In this document: in pieces, positions 17,599-26,119 of the stretch
Layout of the letters: the number at the start of each line of letters is the position of its first letter
Numbering within the stretch: position 1 is the stretch's first letter
DNA from: Pedobacter arcticus A12
Lineage (GTDB): Bacteria > Bacteroidota > Bacteroidia > Sphingobacteriales > Sphingobacteriaceae
DNA length: 64,000 bases
Reading direction: 5' to 3'
Assembly (NCBI RefSeq): GCF_000302595.1
Contig: NZ_JH947127.1
Location: 452,126 to 516,125 of the forward strand
Notes under the pieces: generated by a model
The model's input: only the letters and a program-made list of their open reading frames with translations
Database searches by the model: none
Told to the model about the DNA's origin: nothing
Program-made: the position numbers and the translations under genes

Positions 17599-20004
17599 TT
17601 AAAATTTATAGGATAAAGTTGTAGCAAACTGACGAGGCGCTATCGGGTTTACACTGTAATTTTCATGTACCGTATAATTAAGTGCGTTTGTAATATTTGA
17701 AATTTTCGCTAAGATAGAAACACCTCTAAAAGTATAACCTGCCGATAAGTCAAAAGTTGTGAAACCTGCCACTGGGATAATTCTAGTTCCATCATCTTCT
17801 AACTGTTTCTGCTTATTATTCCAACCTGCGTATCTATCACCAGTATAAAATACAGAAGCACCTAATTTTAAACCTTTTACTTTATAATTGTTAAAAGTGT
17901 AAAACACACTTCCATTAGCATTATGAGGCACATTTCTTACGAATTCCTCACCTAAAACAGGACTATTATCCTTTTCTGCTACATTGGTAAACCGCATAAA
18001 GGTATAGCTATATCCTGCTAAAAAGCTCAACTGACCTACAATTTTCCCACTCAAATCAACCTCAAAACCATCGCTAGTAGTTTCACCTAAAAATTCTTTA
18101 ATACTGCTGTTTGTATTTGTGGTAGAACCATCGGCCAAAAACTCTGCCTGTTGCGTTGTATTGTTGTTAATGATTTTATACACCGTAAAGTTTGCAGAGA
18201 AACGGTTTTGGAACAAATCTTTTTTAACACCTAACTCAAACTGGTTAATAATAGAAGGTTTTAAATTGTTTGCATAAATATCGGTTCCGGTATTAACTTC
18301 AAAACTATTGGCGTAACTCCCAAATAATGAAGTGGTTTTATTAGGTTGATAAACCAATCCAACTCTCGGAGAAAAAGCATCATCAGATTTTTTGGCAGCT
18401 GTATTAGTAGTGGTTATGCCGGTATTTACATCGGTAATTTTACTAGCGGTAATTCTTTGGTAGCTATATCTTATCCCAGCTAATAATTTAATTTTCGCCG
18501 TCAGGCTGATTAAATCCTGAGCATAAATTCCGTAACGGTAAGTAGGAGATTTGGTAATCTTTTCTAAAACCGCATTAGGTTCATCAATACGTGGTGTAAA
18601 CTTCGTTGGGTCCAAAATATTTACCCTATCGTAAGTTGCAAAGGCTGCATAACCGTTGGTCTTCGTAGTATAACTATCGGCATCTGTACCCATTAATATT
18701 TGATGGCTAATCTTTCCTGTTTTTAGTTTCCCAGTTAAATTAAGTTGTCCATTAAAATAGTTCTCAATGCTATTTGCTCGGGTCAGTTTTCTGTCCCAAT
18801 CGCCATTCTCAACAGCTTGGATACGTTCTGTAGAAAAATAATCACGATCATAATTTTGGTAGCCGGTAATAAAATTTAAATCCCAATTATTCCTTAACTC
18901 ATGATTAACAGTGACAGAGGTTGTTGTTTGATCGACTTTATTATAAGCCCAAGGTGTGTTAAATGAACTTTTTCTATCAATTGTCGTAGGGATTTTGCTA
19001 TTTAAAGTACCGATACCAAAATCTGGTGTGTTATTATATTTTAGATAATCTGCCTGAACCAAAACATCTGTTTTTGCACCTAATTTATACAATAAAGAAG
19101 GGTTTACATATACTTTATCCGATGATACATTGTTTCTAAAACTTCCCGCATTTTCATAAGTACTTACTACCCTAAAAGCTAAATCCTTAGAAATTGGTCC
19201 ATAAAAATCAACAATTGGTTTATACATATCGTAACTTCCGGTACGTAAAGCAACCTCCCCACCAAACTCAAACTTGGGCTTTTTGGTCACCATATTTACA
19301 ACAGCGCCAGAACTTACGTTTCCGTAAAGTAATGCCGCGCTACCTTTTAATACTTCTACACTTTCCAAAGTACTTGCTTCTGGCATTACCGAAGAACTTA
19401 CTTTAGATCCATTTTTTAAAATATTATTACTACCCAAACTATATCCTCTCGAATAAAAAGCTTCAGAAGTACTACCTCTTGCAGTACCCAAAGCCACGCC
19501 GTTAACGTTTCTTATAACATCGCTAAGTTTGTTTACCTGCTGATCTTCAATAATCTGGTTATCAATAACCGTGATACTCTGCGGTAAATCAAACCCCTTG
19601 ATACCACTTTTACCTACATTAACCGGCTTTTCATTGATTGTCTTCCGGCTCTGCACTTTTACTTCTGCCAGATTCTGTCCTTTTACAGTGAAGGCGAAAG
19701 TAAGTGAGGTATTGGTATCTCCATGTTTAACCTCTTTTTCCTGTGCGGGTGCACCAGTTACTTTTATTGTGATTTTATAATCGCCTGGCTTTACATTTGA
19801 AAACTTAAAGACCCCATTTTCGTCGGTATAGGAAATACGCTGTCTCGGACTCAGAAAAACAGTCGCATCTTCTGTTGGCTTTCCGTTAACCAGAACAGTT
19901 CCTTGAATGGAGGCATATTGTTTTTCTTCAGCTTGCGCAGTGTTAAAGGTGATTAGTAATAGAATGAGTATAATATATTGTAATCTATTTTTCATTTTCA
20001 ACAT
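17599..20004 (-). CDS. TonB-dependent siderophore receptor (FhuA/FecA type)
   Basis: This outer-membrane gated channel takes up ferric siderophores with energy from TonB-ExbBD. The 801 residues contain a signal peptide (to about residue 26), a carboxypeptidase-regulatory-like Ig domain (about 28-112: IQGTVLVNGKPTEDATVFL), then a plug domain. The plug begins near LPQSITVIDNQIIEDQQ and includes VEVLKGSAALLYGNVSSGAV. The 22-strand barrel ends in the aromatic PRQFATTLSYKF expected of an outer-membrane protein. A biosynthetic partner or Fe-specific regulator is not adjacent. The ligand is unknown. A start at the Met 3 residues in is equally possible. Confidence 0.93.
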   Translation of the reverse strand: MLKMKNRLQYIILILLLITFNTAQAEEKQYASIQGTVLVNGKPTEDATVFLSPRQRISYTDENGVFKFSNVKPGDYKITIKVTGAPAQEKEVKHGDTNTSLTFAFTVKGQNLAEVKVQSRKTINEKPVNVGKSGIKGFDLPQSITVIDNQIIEDQQVNKLSDVIRNVNGVALGTARGSTSEAFYSRGYSLGSNNILKNGSKVSSSVMPEASTLESVEVLKGSAALLYGNVSSGAVVNMVTKKPKFEFGGEVALRTGSYDMYKPIVDFYGPISKDLAFRVVSTYENAGSFRNNVSSDKVYVNPSLLYKLGAKTDVLVQADYLKYNNTPDFGIGTLNSKIPTTIDRKSSFNTPWAYNKVDQTTTSVTVNHELRNNWDLNFITGYQNYDRDYFSTERIQAVENGDWDRKLTRANSIENYFNGQLNLTGKLKTGKISHQILMGTDADSYTTKTNGYAAFATYDRVNILDPTKFTPRIDEPNAVLEKITKSPTYRYGIYAQDLISLTAKIKLLAGIRYSYQRITASKITDVNTGITTTNTAAKKSDDAFSPRVGLVYQPNKTTSLFGSYANSFEVNTGTDIYANNLKPSIINQFELGVKKDLFQNRFSANFTVYKIINNNTTQQAEFLADGSTTNTNSSIKEFLGETTSDGFEVDLSGKIVGQLSFLAGYSYTFMRFTNVAEKDNSPVLGEEFVRNVPHNANGSVFYTFNNYKVKGLKLGASVFYTGDRYAGWNNKQKQLEDDGTRIIPVAGFTTFDLSAGYTFRGVSILAKISNITNALNYTVHENYSVNPIAPRQFATTLSYKF

Positions 20005-20198
20005 TTATTAGGATTAATTCTAAATAATGACGCAAAGAAAATAATTAAAAGCTTAACCAGCAAATATTATTTATAATAAATCTAAATTGACTACTAAATA
20101 ACTTATTTAAAGATATTTACATCATAAATTAGCAATACTTAATTTGTCAGGATAAAATAATTTTTTCACGAAAAAATAAACGGTTTTTTTATGTTTTC

Positions 20199-20206
20199 TA
20201 CCTTTG
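20199..20206 (+). promoter_or_regulatory. -7 promoter box for the hydroxylase gene
   Basis: TACCTTTG matches TAnnTTTG and lies 35 bases before the ATG at 20242. The 237-base spacer that holds it must also contain the divergent receptor promoter, for which I see no exact box. Confidence 0.5.
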
Positions 20207-20241
20207 AACCTTATTAGAAGCTCTTTAACATGTTTTAATAT

Positions 20242-21129
20242 ATGTTGTTTGACAATTATAAAAACCTGGCAATCATTCTCCTTTTTGTATTGGTATGCAT
20301 CCTCTCCATTACCGAGATGATTTATAGTTACGCTAAGGGTAAAAACCTTTACGACAAAAAAGACACATTCATGAATATTTATCTCATGGGTGCTGCTTTT
20401 CTGGTAAATATTGCTTCACAAGGCAGTTCCTTCTTTGTCTTGGAGTTCTTTTACCATTTACGCTTTTTTGAAATCAAAGATATCTACATCTATTACTTCG
20501 TACTGTTCCTAGCTCAAGACTTTTTATACTGGTTGTTACACGCTGTAGGTCATTACAGCCGTTTATTTTGGGCAATGCATGTCACGCATCATTCCTCAGA
20601 AAAATTCAATATTACAACAGGTTTCAGGTCAACTGTCTTTGAACCCCTATATCGGATGTTCTTTTATATTCCACTCCCACTAATGGGCTTTCAAGTTGTG
20701 GACGTTTTATTTATGTATTTAGTTACCCAGATTTACGGCAACATCATCCACACCCAAGCCATCAATAAAATGTACGCTTGGTTCGAATATATATTTGTTA
20801 CCCCATCACACCACCGGGTGCACCATGCTTCTAATATTCTTTATCTCGATAAAAATATGGGCATGGTTCTAATTATTTGGGATCGAATGTTTGGTACTTT
20901 CCAACAAGAACTCCCAGAAGAAAAAGTAGTGTTCGGAATTACCGAAGAATTGGGTAACCTTAACTTTAAGGACACCATTTTCCACGAGTTTAAGAACATC
21001 AGACACGATATCTCGTTATCTCCTGTTTTTAACGATAAGCTGAAATACATCTTTTATCCACCGGGCTGGAGCCATGACGGTCGTACACAAACAGCAAAGG
21101 TTTTACAGGCCCAGCTGAAAAAAAAATAA
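20242..21129 (+). CDS. Sterol desaturase/fatty acid hydroxylase family membrane protein
   Basis: This family comprises integral-membrane di-iron oxygenases that hydroxylate or desaturate lipids. The 295-residue protein has about four hydrophobic segments. The full histidine set is present: HAVGH (H100, H104), HVTHH (H113, H116, H117) and HHRVHH (H190, H191, H194, H195). The substrate is not readable; in Bacteroidota these enzymes are often linked to sphingolipids, ornithine lipids or carotenoids. It stands alone and ends just before the pheA leader region. Confidence 0.9.
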   Translation: MLFDNYKNLAIILLFVLVCILSITEMIYSYAKGKNLYDKKDTFMNIYLMGAAFLVNIASQGSSFFVLEFFYHLRFFEIKDIYIYYFVLFLAQDFLYWLLHAVGHYSRLFWAMHVTHHSSEKFNITTGFRSTVFEPLYRMFFYIPLPLMGFQVVDVLFMYLVTQIYGNIIHTQAINKMYAWFEYIFVTPSHHRVHHASNILYLDKNMGMVLIIWDRMFGTFQQELPEEKVVFGITEELGNLNFKDTIFHEFKNIRHDISLSPVFNDKLKYIFYPPGWSHDGRTQTAKVLQAQLKKK

Positions 21130-21157
21130 TTTATTATTAAACGTTGAAAATATTATT

Positions 21158-21165
21158 TACATTTG
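21158..21165 (+). promoter_or_regulatory. -7 promoter box for the pheA leader and aromatic operon
   Basis: TACATTTG matches TAnnTTTG exactly. Transcription would begin near 21171-21173, leaving under ten bases before the leader peptide ATG at 21180. No convincing -33 box is seen. Confidence 0.55.
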
Positions 21166-21179
21166 CCACACAGAGAAAA

Positions 21180-21251
21180 ATGAACACTAACACTACATAT
21201 TACTTCGGTTACTTTTATTTTAGAAATAAGAGCCGGGTTTCTATGTCTTAA
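21180..21251 (+). CDS. Leader peptide of the pheA operon (Tyr/Phe sensor)
   Basis: This 23-codon open reading frame contains the run YYFGYFYF (21198-21221), with four Tyr and three Phe codons in eight. It has no Trp codon. It ends at TAA 21249-21251, 18 bases before the terminator stem. Codons 18-21 (AGC CGG GTT TCT) contain the antiterminator segment. In classical attenuation a ribosome stalls on such codons when the charged tRNA is scarce. The composition, the position right after a -7 box and the overlap with the switch RNA together make chance unlikely. The role is inferred, since no expression evidence is available. Confidence 0.85.
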   Translation: MNTNTTYYFGYFYFRNKSRVSMS

Positions 21252-21300
21252 AATATATAAGAACTTTAAAACCCGGCCGAATAAGCCGGGTTTTTTTTTA
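21231..21300 (+). promoter_or_regulatory. Transcription attenuator (antiterminator/terminator switch) of the pheA operon
   Basis: Three segments define the switch. A is GCCGGGTTT at 21232-21240, inside the leader peptide. B is AAACCCGGC at 21269-21277. C is GCCGGGTTT at 21285-21293, followed by a T run to 21299. B-C is a GC-rich intrinsic terminator with a 7-base loop, extended to 10 pairs by A21268-T21294. A is an exact copy of C, so A-B pairing excludes the terminator. A ribosome that reaches the leader stop codon would cover A and let B-C form. A ribosome stalled on most of the Tyr/Phe codons leaves A free, and the operon is transcribed. Confidence 0.87.
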
Positions 21301-21308
21301 TCAAAAAA

Positions 21309-22139
21309 ATGAGCGCAAAAAAGAGAGTTGCCATACAAGGAATCAAAGCTTCGTTTCACGAGGAAGCTGCTTTTAAGTTTTTTGGAGAAGATATTGAAAC
21401 CATTGAGTGCAATTCTTTTAAACAAACTTTTCAAAAGTTAGCCGGTGGCGAAGCAGATTATGTAGTGATGGCTATAGAAAACAGCATTGCTGGTAGTTTA
21501 TTACCGAATTACAGTTTATTGAGAGAGTATAATTTCCCTGTTATTGGCGAAGTTTACTTGCCTATAAAACTGCACTTAATGGCACTGTCAGGCGTAAAGT
21601 TTGAGGATATTAAAACGGTAACTTCTCACCCAATCGCTATCCGCCAATGCGGAGATTTCTTGGATGAATTTCCAAAGATAAAAGTGACAGAAAGTAGTGA
21701 TACCGCGGCCTGTGCAAAAAAAATAAGAGATGAACAACTGTTTGATACCGCCGCTATTGCCAATAATTTAGCTGCTAAGCTTTACGGTTTAACCATTTTA
21801 GAGCGCAGCATCGAATCAAACAAAAAAAATTATACACGCTTTTTAATATTAACAGATAAGCAGATAGAAATCAAAAACGCGAACAAAGCGTCGTTATGTT
21901 TTCAGGTAACAAATGATGCAGGCTCTTTGGTTAAAGTATTAAATATTTTAGCCGAGCTAGATATTAATATGAGTAAAGTACAATCGATGCCGGTTTTAGG
22001 CAAACGTAACGAGTACAATTTTTACGTTGACATTGAATGGAACAAAGCGGAAAATTACGATGATGCCATCCGTAGAATAGTAAAACACACCATCAACTTT
22101 AGCATTATGGGCGAGTATTTGAGAAACGATGCTGTGTAA
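21309..22139 (+). CDS. pheA: Prephenate dehydratase
   Basis: It turns prephenate into phenylpyruvate, the committed step to phenylalanine. The 276-residue monofunctional form has the catalytic domain at about residues 4-180 (VAIQGIKASFHEEAA, MAIENSIAGSLLPNY, and the ESNKKNYTRFLIL motif that carries the catalytic Thr-Arg-Phe). An ACT domain follows at about 195-270. The Phe-binding GALV and ESRP motifs of well-studied enzymes appear here as GSLV and QSMP, so allosteric control may differ. It is the first gene after the attenuator and heads an operon with aroF, aroA and aroC. The start ATG is 9 bases past the terminator T run. Confidence 0.95.
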   Translation: MSAKKRVAIQGIKASFHEEAAFKFFGEDIETIECNSFKQTFQKLAGGEADYVVMAIENSIAGSLLPNYSLLREYNFPVIGEVYLPIKLHLMALSGVKFEDIKTVTSHPIAIRQCGDFLDEFPKIKVTESSDTAACAKKIRDEQLFDTAAIANNLAAKLYGLTILERSIESNKKNYTRFLILTDKQIEIKNANKASLCFQVTNDAGSLVKVLNILAELDINMSKVQSMPVLGKRNEYNFYVDIEWNKAENYDDAIRRIVKHTINFSIMGEYLRNDAV

Positions 22140-22249
22140 TCAGTAAAAAGGAGTTCATTAGTCATTAGTGAAGTAGTGAGTAGTCAAAAAACAATCGATA
22201 AAAGAAAAATAAATAATAAAACAAATAAGAGTTTTAAGACGCATTCGAA

Positions 22250-22301
22250 ATTCAATCATTCAGAATTAAAGGCATTCAATCATTCTCTCATTCAATCATT
22301 C
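22250..22301 (+). repeat. Three direct copies of ATTCAATCATTC in the pheA-aroF spacer
   Basis: Copies lie at 22250-22261, 22274-22285 and 22290-22301. Just upstream (about 22156-22185) a second short motif, CATTAGT/GTAGT, is also repeated. The 180-base spacer has no ORF or terminator, so the operon probably runs through it. Confidence 0.75.
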
Positions 22302-22319
22302 AAAATTAAATAAATACGT

Positions 22320-23429
22320 ATGAAACTTAACCTAAATATAGAACCATTAAGTAACTGGGCGCCGGTTAGCAATGGAAAACCACTTATCATTTCTGGACCA
22401 TGTAGTGCAGAAACTGAAGAACAATTATTAGCAACTGCCCGTTTACTAAAAGCCACTGGTAAGGTAAATGTATTAAGAGCAGGAATCTGGAAGCCACGTA
22501 CTCGCCCAGGAGAATTTGAAGGTATTGGTGCTATCGGTTTAGAATGGTTAAACAAAGCTAAGGCAGAAACAGGTTTCCCCATTGCTGTGGAAGTTGCAAA
22601 CGCAAAACACGTTGAAGAAGCTTTAAAAGCAAAAGTTGATATCCTTTGGATTGGCGCCCGTTCAACGGTAAACCCGTTTACTGTACAGGAAATTGCTGAT
22701 GCTTTAAAAGGTGTTGACATCCCAGTAATGGTAAAAAACCCAATTAATCCAGATTTATCTTTATGGATTGGTGCTTTAGAGCGTATCAACGGTGCCGGAA
22801 TCACTAAACTAGCGGCTATTCACCGTGGTTTCTCTTCTTTCGAGAAGTCGGCTTTCCGTAACGAACCAATGTGGGATTTGGCAATCAGTTTAAAAACTTT
22901 AATTCCAGAATTACCAATTCTTAACGACCCATCACACATCTGTGGATCTCGCGAATTGATTCCTTTCATTTCTCAAAAAGCTTTGGATTTAGATATGCAA
23001 GGTTTGATGATTGAAGCACATATTGATCCTTCGGTTGCTTGGACAGATGCTAAACAACAAGTTACTCCAGCGGCATTAAGCGATATGATTGATGGATTTA
23101 TTCTGCGTACTGCTGATTCAAAAAACCCAGACTTTGCCGATAAATTAGCAGGATTAAGGGAAAAAATTGACCAGTTAGACGATTCAATTTTTCAAAAACT
23201 GGGCGAGCGTATGAAGATTGTTGAGCAGATTGGTGAGTATAAAAGAGATAATGACGTTACCATTTTACAAGTTTCTCGTTGGGATGAAATTCTACAGAAA
23301 AGAGCTGCTTTTGGTAAGGCATTAAATCTGGAAAAAGAATTTACTGAGAAAATTTTAGAATTAATTCACAGCGAGTCTATTCGTAAGCAAACTGCAATTA
23401 TGAATACCGCTAAAGCTGATTTAGGATAA
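22320..23429 (+). CDS. aroF: Bifunctional DAHP synthase (type I beta)/chorismate mutase (AroQ type)
   Basis: The N-terminal domain (about residues 1-265) condenses phosphoenolpyruvate and erythrose 4-phosphate to DAHP, the entry step of the shikimate pathway. It is of the KDO8P-synthase-like beta subfamily: SGPCSAETEEQ, RAGIWKPRTRPGEFEG, GARSTVNPFTVQEIA, ILNDPSHICG. The C-terminal domain (about 275-360: LREKIDQLDDSIFQKLGERM) is an AroQ chorismate mutase that makes prephenate for PheA. Fusion of mutase to synthase usually gives feedback control by prephenate. The last base of its stop codon is the first base of the aroA ATG, so translation is coupled. Confidence 0.95.
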   Translation: MKLNLNIEPLSNWAPVSNGKPLIISGPCSAETEEQLLATARLLKATGKVNVLRAGIWKPRTRPGEFEGIGAIGLEWLNKAKAETGFPIAVEVANAKHVEEALKAKVDILWIGARSTVNPFTVQEIADALKGVDIPVMVKNPINPDLSLWIGALERINGAGITKLAAIHRGFSSFEKSAFRNEPMWDLAISLKTLIPELPILNDPSHICGSRELIPFISQKALDLDMQGLMIEAHIDPSVAWTDAKQQVTPAALSDMIDGFILRTADSKNPDFADKLAGLREKIDQLDDSIFQKLGERMKIVEQIGEYKRDNDVTILQVSRWDEILQKRAAFGKALNLEKEFTEKILELIHSESIRKQTAIMNTAKADLG

Positions 23430-24670
23430 TGAGTTTATCATTTACCGTTAAAAGGGAAAAACTAAAAACAGAAGAAACGATAGAACTAACGGGCTCAAAA
23501 AGCGAAAGCAACAGAGCCTTAGTTTTAGCTGCATTGAGCGATGGAAAGGTTAACATCAAAAACCTTTCCTCCGCGGCAGATACTGTAACATTGGATAACA
23601 TCATCAACCAGCAAATCAAAAACAACAATGCTGTTGTAAATGTTGGCCCAGCCGGTACAGCAATGCGCTTTTTAACTGCTTACCTTTCTTTACGCGGAAA
23701 AAAAGTAGAGATAACAGGAACCGAAAGGATGAAACAACGTCCGATTGGTATTTTGGTTGATGCTTTAAGAAGCTTAGGTGCTGATATTTCTTATAAAGAA
23801 GTTGACGGCTTCCCTCCTGTTTTAGTTGATGGTGCATTTCAACAAAAATCGAAACATATTGCCATTAGAGGTGATATCAGTTCTCAGTTTTTAACAGCGT
23901 TGCTATTAATTGGAAGTTCTTTACCAGAGGGTTTAGATTTAGAGATTGTTGATGAGTTAACTTCTCGTCCGTACGTAGAGATGACTTTATCGATGTTGCA
24001 CCAATGTGGCATCCAATATTCGTGGAATAATGAGATCATCAGCATTGCACCACAGAAATTTGAAGAAACTACCTTAACGATAGAGCCAGATTGGAGCGCT
24101 GCTTCGTACTGGTACAGTGTTGCTGCACTTTCTGATGAATCTATTATCCACCTTCCAAACTTAAAGAAAAACAGTTTGCAGGGCGATAGCGCTATTGCAG
24201 ACATCATGAGTTTGTTTGGGGTTAATACGTTTTACAACGAAGACGGAATCACGATCGAAAAAGTGACGTCAGAAATTAAACCACAGCTTTTGGATTTTAA
24301 AAAATGTCCAGATTTAGCACAAACGGTGGTTGTTGTTGCTGCAGCTTTAGGGAAAGAATTCAGTTTTACAGGGCTAGAAACCTTAAAAATAAAAGAAACT
24401 GATCGTATTTTTGCGCTTCAAACAGAGCTGGCTAAAATTGGTGTAACGCTAATCGAAACTCAAGACGGCGTTTATCAGCTAAACTGTAACGATTTACATT
24501 TTCCAAAACAAGTCAACTTTGCAACGTACGAAGATCACCGTATGGCAATGGCCTTTGCGCCACTTGCAATTGTTATTGATGAAGTTTTAGTAGAAGAAGC
24601 AATGGTGGTGGAAAAATCGTACCCTCATTTTTGGGAAGATTTTAAGAAGATAGGCTTTGAGATAAAGTAA
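23429..24670 (+). CDS. aroA: 3-phosphoshikimate 1-carboxyvinyltransferase (EPSP synthase)
   Basis: It adds the enolpyruvyl group of PEP to shikimate 3-phosphate. The 413-residue length is slightly shorter than the E. coli enzyme. Substrate-binding motifs are visible: TGSKSESNRALVLAAL (N-terminal Lys and Ser/Arg), VGPAGTAMRFLTAYLS in place of LGNAGTAMRPL, the KQRPIGILVDALRSLGA segment, and KIKETDRI then YEDHRMAMAFA in the C-terminal half. The start overlaps the aroF stop by one base (TAATG). Confidence 0.96.
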   Translation: MSLSFTVKREKLKTEETIELTGSKSESNRALVLAALSDGKVNIKNLSSAADTVTLDNIINQQIKNNNAVVNVGPAGTAMRFLTAYLSLRGKKVEITGTERMKQRPIGILVDALRSLGADISYKEVDGFPPVLVDGAFQQKSKHIAIRGDISSQFLTALLLIGSSLPEGLDLEIVDELTSRPYVEMTLSMLHQCGIQYSWNNEIISIAPQKFEETTLTIEPDWSAASYWYSVAALSDESIIHLPNLKKNSLQGDSAIADIMSLFGVNTFYNEDGITIEKVTSEIKPQLLDFKKCPDLAQTVVVVAAALGKEFSFTGLETLKIKETDRIFALQTELAKIGVTLIETQDGVYQLNCNDLHFPKQVNFATYEDHRMAMAFAPLAIVIDEVLVEEAMVVEKSYPHFWEDFKKIGFEIK

Positions 24671-24677
24671 AAAGTGG

Positions 24678-24802
24678 AAAGTTTAAAGTAGAAAGCTCCT
24701 ATTTAGCTTTTTAAACTTTTAACATTATAAAAAAAGTTTGAAGTAAATAAGTACAGGTTTTATAAACTGAAAATCAGTTTGTAACTTTTAACTTTAAACT
24801 TT
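24678..24802. repeat. Inverted-repeat-bounded intergenic element between aroA and aroC
   Basis: AAAGTTTAAAGT (24678-24689) is the exact reverse complement of ACTTTAAACTTT (24791-24802). A second small hairpin, AAACTGA/TCAGTTT, lies near the right end. Reiterated CTTTAAA words extend to 24815. It has no coding potential. It looks like the purine-rich snap-back repeats common between genes in this phylum. It lies inside the operon, and there is no T run after a stable GC stem, so it is not an obvious terminator. Confidence 0.65.
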
Positions 24803-24821
24803 AAACCTTAAACTAACAAGA

Positions 24822-25916
24822 ATGGCAGGAAATTCCTTTGGGCAAATATTTAAAATCACCACGTTTGGCGAATCACATGGCGCTGCAATTGGTGTAATTA
24901 TAGACGGTTGTCCTTCAAATATTGAAGTTGATTTAGATTTTATTCAGCAAGAGTTGGATAAACGTAAACCTGGTCAATCCAAAATTACTACACAAAGAAA
25001 AGAGTCTGACACTTGCCAGATTTTATCTGGTGTTTTTGAAGGAAAAACTACAGGAACACCTATTGCAATCATCATCCCTAACGAAGATCAGAAATCAAAA
25101 GATTACGATCATAATAAGGATACTTTCCGTCCTTCACATGCTGATTTCACTTACCAAAGCAAATACGGCATTAGAGATCACCGCGGTGGCGGACGTTCAT
25201 CTGCCCGTGAAACTGCGGCTAGGGTTGCAGCCGGTGCATTGGCCAAGTTATTTTTGAAGCAATTAGGGATTGATGTAGTTGCTCACGTAAGTAGCGTTGG
25301 TTTTATTGATGCTCCGTTAGTGGAAGTTAACAACGTTGAAGAATTTGTAAAACTCCGCGAGAGCAATATCGTACGCTGTGCAGATGCTACAACTGCTGAT
25401 GAGATGATTCATTTAATTGATAGCATCAGAAAGGAAGGCGACACCATTGGTGGCAAAGTAACTTGTTTCATCAAGAATTGCCCGGTTGGTTTAGGTGAAC
25501 CTGTTTTTGATAAGCTTCACGCAGATTTAGGTAAAGCCATGTTGAGCATTAACGCAGTTCACGGTTTTGATTACGGTTCTGGTTTTGATGGTTCAACCAT
25601 GCGAGGTTCGCAACATAACGACACTTTTCTAACAGATAAAAACGGAAAAGTGGTTACCAAAACCAATTTCTCTGGTGGTATACAAGGTGGCATTTCCAAT
25701 GGAATGGATATCAACTTTAAGGTTGCTTTTAAACCCGTTGCTACTATTATGACCAACCAAGAAACTGTAAACGCTGCTGGCGAAGCTGCCGAAATTAAAG
25801 GTAAAGGTCGTCACGATCCTTGCGTAGTGCCAAGAGCAGTAGCTATTGTTGAAGCAATGGCCGCTTTGGTAATTGCAGATCATTATTTGAGGAATCAGGT
25901 TTATAATCAAAGTTAA
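24822..25916 (+). CDS. aroC: Chorismate synthase
   Basis: It eliminates phosphate from EPSP to give chorismate and needs reduced FMN. The 364-residue length is standard. The family signatures are [18 protein letters not shown] near the N-terminus, [20 protein letters not shown] (about residues 111-130) and [14 protein letters not shown] at the C-terminal end. It is the last gene of the pheA-aroF-aroA-aroC unit and is followed by a terminator. Confidence 0.97.
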   Translation: MAGNSFGQIFKITTFGESHGAAIGVIIDGCPSNIEVDLDFIQQELDKRKPGQSKITTQRKESDTCQILSGVFEGKTTGTPIAIIIPNEDQKSKDYDHNKDTFRPSHADFTYQSKYGIRDHRGGGRSSARETAARVAAGALAKLFLKQLGIDVVAHVSSVGFIDAPLVEVNNVEEFVKLRESNIVRCADATTADEMIHLIDSIRKEGDTIGGKVTCFIKNCPVGLGEPVFDKLHADLGKAMLSINAVHGFDYGSGFDGSTMRGSQHNDTFLTDKNGKVVTKTNFSGGIQGGISNGMDINFKVAFKPVATIMTNQETVNAAGEAAEIKGKGRHDPCVVPRAVAIVEAMAALVIADHYLRNQVYNQS

Positions 25917-25951
25917 AAGTAGAAAGTAAAAAGCTGGTCAAATGCATTTTC

Positions 25952-25988
25952 AAACCTAACAAGATTTTAAATCCTGTTAGGTTTTTTG
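25952..25988 (+). terminator. Intrinsic terminator of the aromatic operon
   Basis: AAACCTAACA pairs with TGTTAGGTTT around a 14-base AT-rich centre and is followed by TTTTG. It lies 35 bases after the aroC stop. Confidence 0.8.
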
Positions 25989-26104
25989 TTTTATAGGATA
26001 TCCCTCTTCATAATCTCAACAAATATCGTAGATACGGAATCCCCAGGGCGAAACCAAAAATTTATTTTTTGTCCAATCATGGGAAGCTAATGAATTGAAT
26101 TTTG

Positions 26105-26112
26105 TAGATTTG
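26105..26112 (+). promoter_or_regulatory. -7 promoter box before the putative metal locus
   Basis: TAGATTTG matches TAnnTTTG and ends 7 bases before the TTG start at 26120, predicting a very short or absent 5' leader. Confidence 0.45.
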
Positions 26113-26119
26113 CAACGCT

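Noticed and set aside
21153-21434. Minus-strand reading frame across the pheA leader
   Set aside because: It overlaps the attenuator and pheA start, and its residues are a reverse reading of the terminator and leader.
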